Shown here: piece after piece, positions 61,906 to 64,000 of the stretch
How positions within the stretch are numbered: the stretch's first letter is position 1
Layout: the number at the start of each line of letters is the position of its first letter
Assembly (NCBI RefSeq): GCF_017874615.1
Contig: NZ_JAGIKV010000003.1
Span: forward strand, 248,001-312,000
Origin: Paenibacillus xylanexedens
GTDB taxonomy: Bacteria; Bacillota; Bacilli; Paenibacillales; Paenibacillaceae
Length of the DNA stretch: 64,000 bases
Direction: 5' to 3'
The notes under the pieces: generated by a model
Databases searched by the model: none
Told to the model about the DNA's origin: nothing
What the model saw: the letters and a program-made list of their open reading frames with translations, nothing else
Made by a program: the position numbers and the translations under genes

Positions 61906-62379
61906 TTATTTACTCGTGTCCGTATCCAGGGACTGGGTTTCGGTCTCTTTTTCAACCTCATCATCATTGGACTTATTGAACTCAAGCATACGCTCCTCGT
62001 AATCGTCCAGGAACCATAACGGGTCCATACTGTCTTCCTCACCGTTGTAATTGATCACGATTTCTTCGCCAGCTTTGATGTCTGTATAAGCGTAGAAGTC
62101 AAAGGTGTGGTTATCAAAATTGATATCATAAGTAGCGTTAGGTTCATAGGAGTGGTTGATCAGACTGCCGTAGCCGAGCAGAATGGCGGTATGATTCGCC
62201 CCATATTCGAACACGTAATCTTCCAGAATCGTTTTTTCGACATGCTCATGATCTTCATTTGGGTAAGGCACAACGGGTGCCTGATGGATAAGCGTTCCTT
62301 TGGCAATATCAACGGTAGCAAATACCCCGCGGTTAAACTCGCCACCATCACCCAACTTGGATTGTTTCACTTCAATCAT
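61906..62379 (-). CDS. SET-domain protein
   Basis: A 157-residue protein with the core of a SET domain, the fold of lysine methyltransferases. Family motifs are RGVFATVDIAKGTLI near 15-30, LINHSYEPNATY near 72-83, and AGEEIVINYNG near 103-113, which together line the SAM and lysine sites. The acidic C-terminal tail (NKSNDDEVEKETETQS) is not part of the domain. Bacterial SET proteins of this compact kind are known, but their targets are mostly unknown. I chose the ATG at 62379 (AGGTG before it) over the open ATG at 62412, which has no binding site. Confidence 0.85.
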   Translation of the reverse strand: MIEVKQSKLGDGGEFNRGVFATVDIAKGTLIHQAPVVPYPNEDHEHVEKTILEDYVFEYGANHTAILLGYGSLINHSYEPNATYDINFDNHTFDFYAYTDIKAGEEIVINYNGEEDSMDPLWFLDDYEERMLEFNKSNDDEVEKETETQSLDTDTSK

Positions 62380-62393
62380 AATCTTCACCTGAT

Positions 62394-62407
62394 GCTCTTC
62401 GAAGAGC
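62394..62407. promoter_or_regulatory. 14-bp palindrome before the SET gene
   Basis: GCTCTTCGAAGAGC is a perfect palindrome 15 bases upstream of the chosen SET start and just downstream of a TATA-rich stretch (62414-62425). It could be an operator or a leader hairpin. The function is inferred only from position. Confidence 0.35.
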
Positions 62408-62576
62408 TCCATTCTATATAATAGTAATTCGTTAAGGCAAAATTTTAACCCATACTTTCATATAAGGCAAATTTCAGACAAAAAGGTGCAATAATTTTTA
62501 ATATGGCGTTGAGTTGTGCAGGATATAACGCTTATAATATACAAAGAATTAAGTCTATATAGAAAAGGTGTCATGA

Positions 62577-64000
62577 ATGAGCATATTAAATGTAGAAAAA
62601 TTAAGTCACGGGTTTGGTGACCGTGCTATCTTTAACGACGTTTCATTCCGCCTGTTGAAGGGCGAACATATTGGTCTGATCGGGGCCAATGGTGAAGGTA
62701 AATCCACCTTCATGAACATTATTACAGGAAAACTTCAGCCGGATGAAGGCAAGGTGGAGTGGTCCAAACGGATGCGTGTTGGTTATCTGGACCAGCATGC
62801 TGTATTGAACAAAGGCCATTCCATCCGTGACGTACTTCGCGGCGCGTTCCAGTATTTGTTTGACATGGAACAGGAAATGAATGATATGTATGGCAAAATG
62901 GGCGATGTTACACCGGAGGAGCTTGAACAACTTCTTGAAGACGTGGGTACGATTCAGGATACGCTGACAAATCAGGATTTCTACATGATCGATGCCAAAG
63001 TGGATGAAACCGCACGTGGTCTGGGTCTGACGGATATCGGTTTGGATAAAGACGTCAATGACCTGAGTGGTGGACAGCGTACCAAAGTCCTGCTTGCCAA
63101 GCTGCTGTTGGAAAAACCCGATATTTTGCTCCTGGATGAGCCTACGAACTATCTGGATGAATTGCATATCGAATGGCTAAAACGTTATTTGCAGGAATAT
63201 GAGAATGCTTTTATTCTGATCTCTCACGATATTCCGTTCCTGAACAGTGTTATCAACTTGATCTATCACATGGAGAACCAGAATCTAACTCGTTATGTGG
63301 GCGATTATGATCACTTCCAGGAAGTGCATGAGATGAGAAAACAGCAGCTGGAGTCGGCATACAAACGCCAACAACAAGAAATTGCTGACCTCAAGGATTT
63401 TGTAGCCCGGAACAAAGCAAGTGTAGCTACACGTAATATGGCGATGTCCAGACAGAAGAAACTCGACAAGATGGATGTCATTGAGATCGCCAAGGAGAAA
63501 CCGAAACCGCAGTTCAACTTCCGTGATGCAAGAACATCCGGCAAGCTCATTTTCGAAACCAAAGGTCTTGTAATTGGTTACAACGAACCGTTGTCCAGAC
63601 CACTGGATCTGCGTATGGAGCGCGGACAGAAGATTGCCCTTGTTGGTGCGAACGGAATCGGTAAAACAACCCTGATGCGCAGTATTCTGGGTGAAATTCA
63701 AGCTCTGGAAGGAACCGTTCAACGCGGTGAACATCTGGAGATTGGTTACTTCCAGCAAGAGATGAAGGATGCCAACTACAATACATGTATTGAAGAGATC
63801 TGGCAGGAGTTCCCTTCGTATACCCAATTCGAGGTGCGTGCTGCACTCGCAAAATGTGGTTTGACAACAAAACACATTGAGAGCAAGGTAGCTGTACTGA
63901 GTGGTGGGGAGAAAGCTAAAGTGCGTCTCTGTAAGCTGATCAATAATGAAACCAACCTGCTTGTGCTCGATGAGCCGACGAACCATCTGGACGTTGATGC
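62577..64000 (+). CDS. ABC-F family ATPase (partial, runs off the window)
   Basis: 474 codons of an ABC-F protein with two ATPase domains and no membrane part. Domain 1 has Walker A GANGEGKST (near 36), signature LSGGQRTK and Walker B ILLLDEPTNYLD. The inter-domain linker is helical and charged (EMRKQQLESAYKRQQQEIAD). Domain 2 has GANGIGKTT, the signature LSGGEKAK, and the second DEPTNHLD at the window end. ABC-F proteins act on ribosomes, for example in antibiotic protection or stalled-translation rescue. The layout resembles the YkpA/YbiT-type housekeeping group more than a known resistance protein. AAAAGGTG precedes the ATG at 62577; a promoter with TTGAGT and TATAAT lies at 62509-62538. 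Confidence 0.93.
   Translation, partial: MSILNVEKLSHGFGDRAIFNDVSFRLLKGEHIGLIGANGEGKSTFMNIITGKLQPDEGKVEWSKRMRVGYLDQHAVLNKGHSIRDVLRGAFQYLFDMEQEMNDMYGKMGDVTPEELEQLLEDVGTIQDTLTNQDFYMIDAKVDETARGLGLTDIGLDKDVNDLSGGQRTKVLLAKLLLEKPDILLLDEPTNYLDELHIEWLKRYLQEYENAFILISHDIPFLNSVINLIYHMENQNLTRYVGDYDHFQEVHEMRKQQLESAYKRQQQEIADLKDFVARNKASVATRNMAMSRQKKLDKMDVIEIAKEKPKPQFNFRDARTSGKLIFETKGLVIGYNEPLSRPLDLRMERGQKIALVGANGIGKTTLMRSILGEIQALEGTVQRGEHLEIGYFQQEMKDANYNTCIEEIWQEFPSYTQFEVRAALAKCGLTTKHIESKVAVLSGGEKAKVRLCKLINNETNLLVLDEPTNHLDVD

Noticed and set aside
1..64000. CRISPR arrays, prophage, insertion sequences, tRNA or rRNA genes
   Set aside because: I found no regular spaced repeats, transposase or integrase frames, or tRNA/rRNA sequence blocks by reading through the window.

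Overview
The window looks like chromosomal DNA of a Paenibacillus-type Firmicute. The signs are strong AGGAGG-type ribosome binding sites, several TTG starts, S-layer homology (SLH) domains, Bce-type antimicrobial-peptide modules, an AraC regulator fused to a substrate-binding domain, and moderate GC. There is no phage, insertion sequence, CRISPR array, tRNA or rRNA. Most units are short operons closed by clear hairpin terminators. This was read by eye; no database search was run.

Layout. 1-3.2 kb: the tail of an unknown gene, a DUF4173-like membrane protein, a leader ORF resembling the ribosome-arrest sensor MifM, and yidC with its ribosome binding site locked in a hairpin. 3.2-7.5 kb: a Fur-box-controlled iron uptake operon (AraC/substrate-binding fusion plus two FecCD permeases, no ATPase). 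7.7-12.5 kb: a LuxR-type regulator divergent from a methyltransferase and a saccharopine-dehydrogenase-like enzyme, a small unknown protein and an amidohydrolase. 12.5-20 kb: a secreted dockerin-like protein, a cohesin-SLH surface protein, and a MacB-like ABC transporter with its own two-component system; matching direct-repeat operators precede the dockerin gene and the transporter. 20-33 kb: UbiD-family decarboxylase, HD-GYP protein, SRPBCC protein, MFS pump with TetR regulator, 2-hydroxyacid dehydrogenase, LacI regulator with butanediol dehydrogenase, an unknown secreted protein and an Old Yellow Enzyme.

33-48.9 kb: a lipoprotein NagZ-like glycosidase next to a BceRS/BceAB-like module, an HpaB-like monooxygenase, a second two-component system with an AI-2E family protein and Asp23, an AraC regulator, an aldo/keto reductase and an acyl-CoA synthetase. 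48.9-55 kb: M29 aminopeptidase, GyrI-like protein, a leucine-rich-repeat protein with a strict cysteine ladder, nitroreductase, VanY-type carboxypeptidase, an HesB-like protein, and three copies of a hairpin-forming dispersed repeat. 55-64 kb: TetR regulator with an NmrA-like gene sharing its operator, an OpuC-type osmoprotectant transporter, a disulfide oxidoreductase, a DUF1349-like protein, a SET protein and the start of an ABC-F ATPase that runs off the end.

The strongest candidate for an undescribed system is the leader ORF before yidC (1881-2231). It has one membrane segment, then an Arg/Trp stretch and an acidic Pro-containing segment. These lie just upstream of a hairpin that covers the yidC Shine-Dalgarno, the architecture of translation-arrest feedback on membrane insertion. 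Second-tier candidates are the cohesin/dockerin pair with its shared operator, the AraC fusion with an internal lipobox, and the dispersed hairpin repeats.
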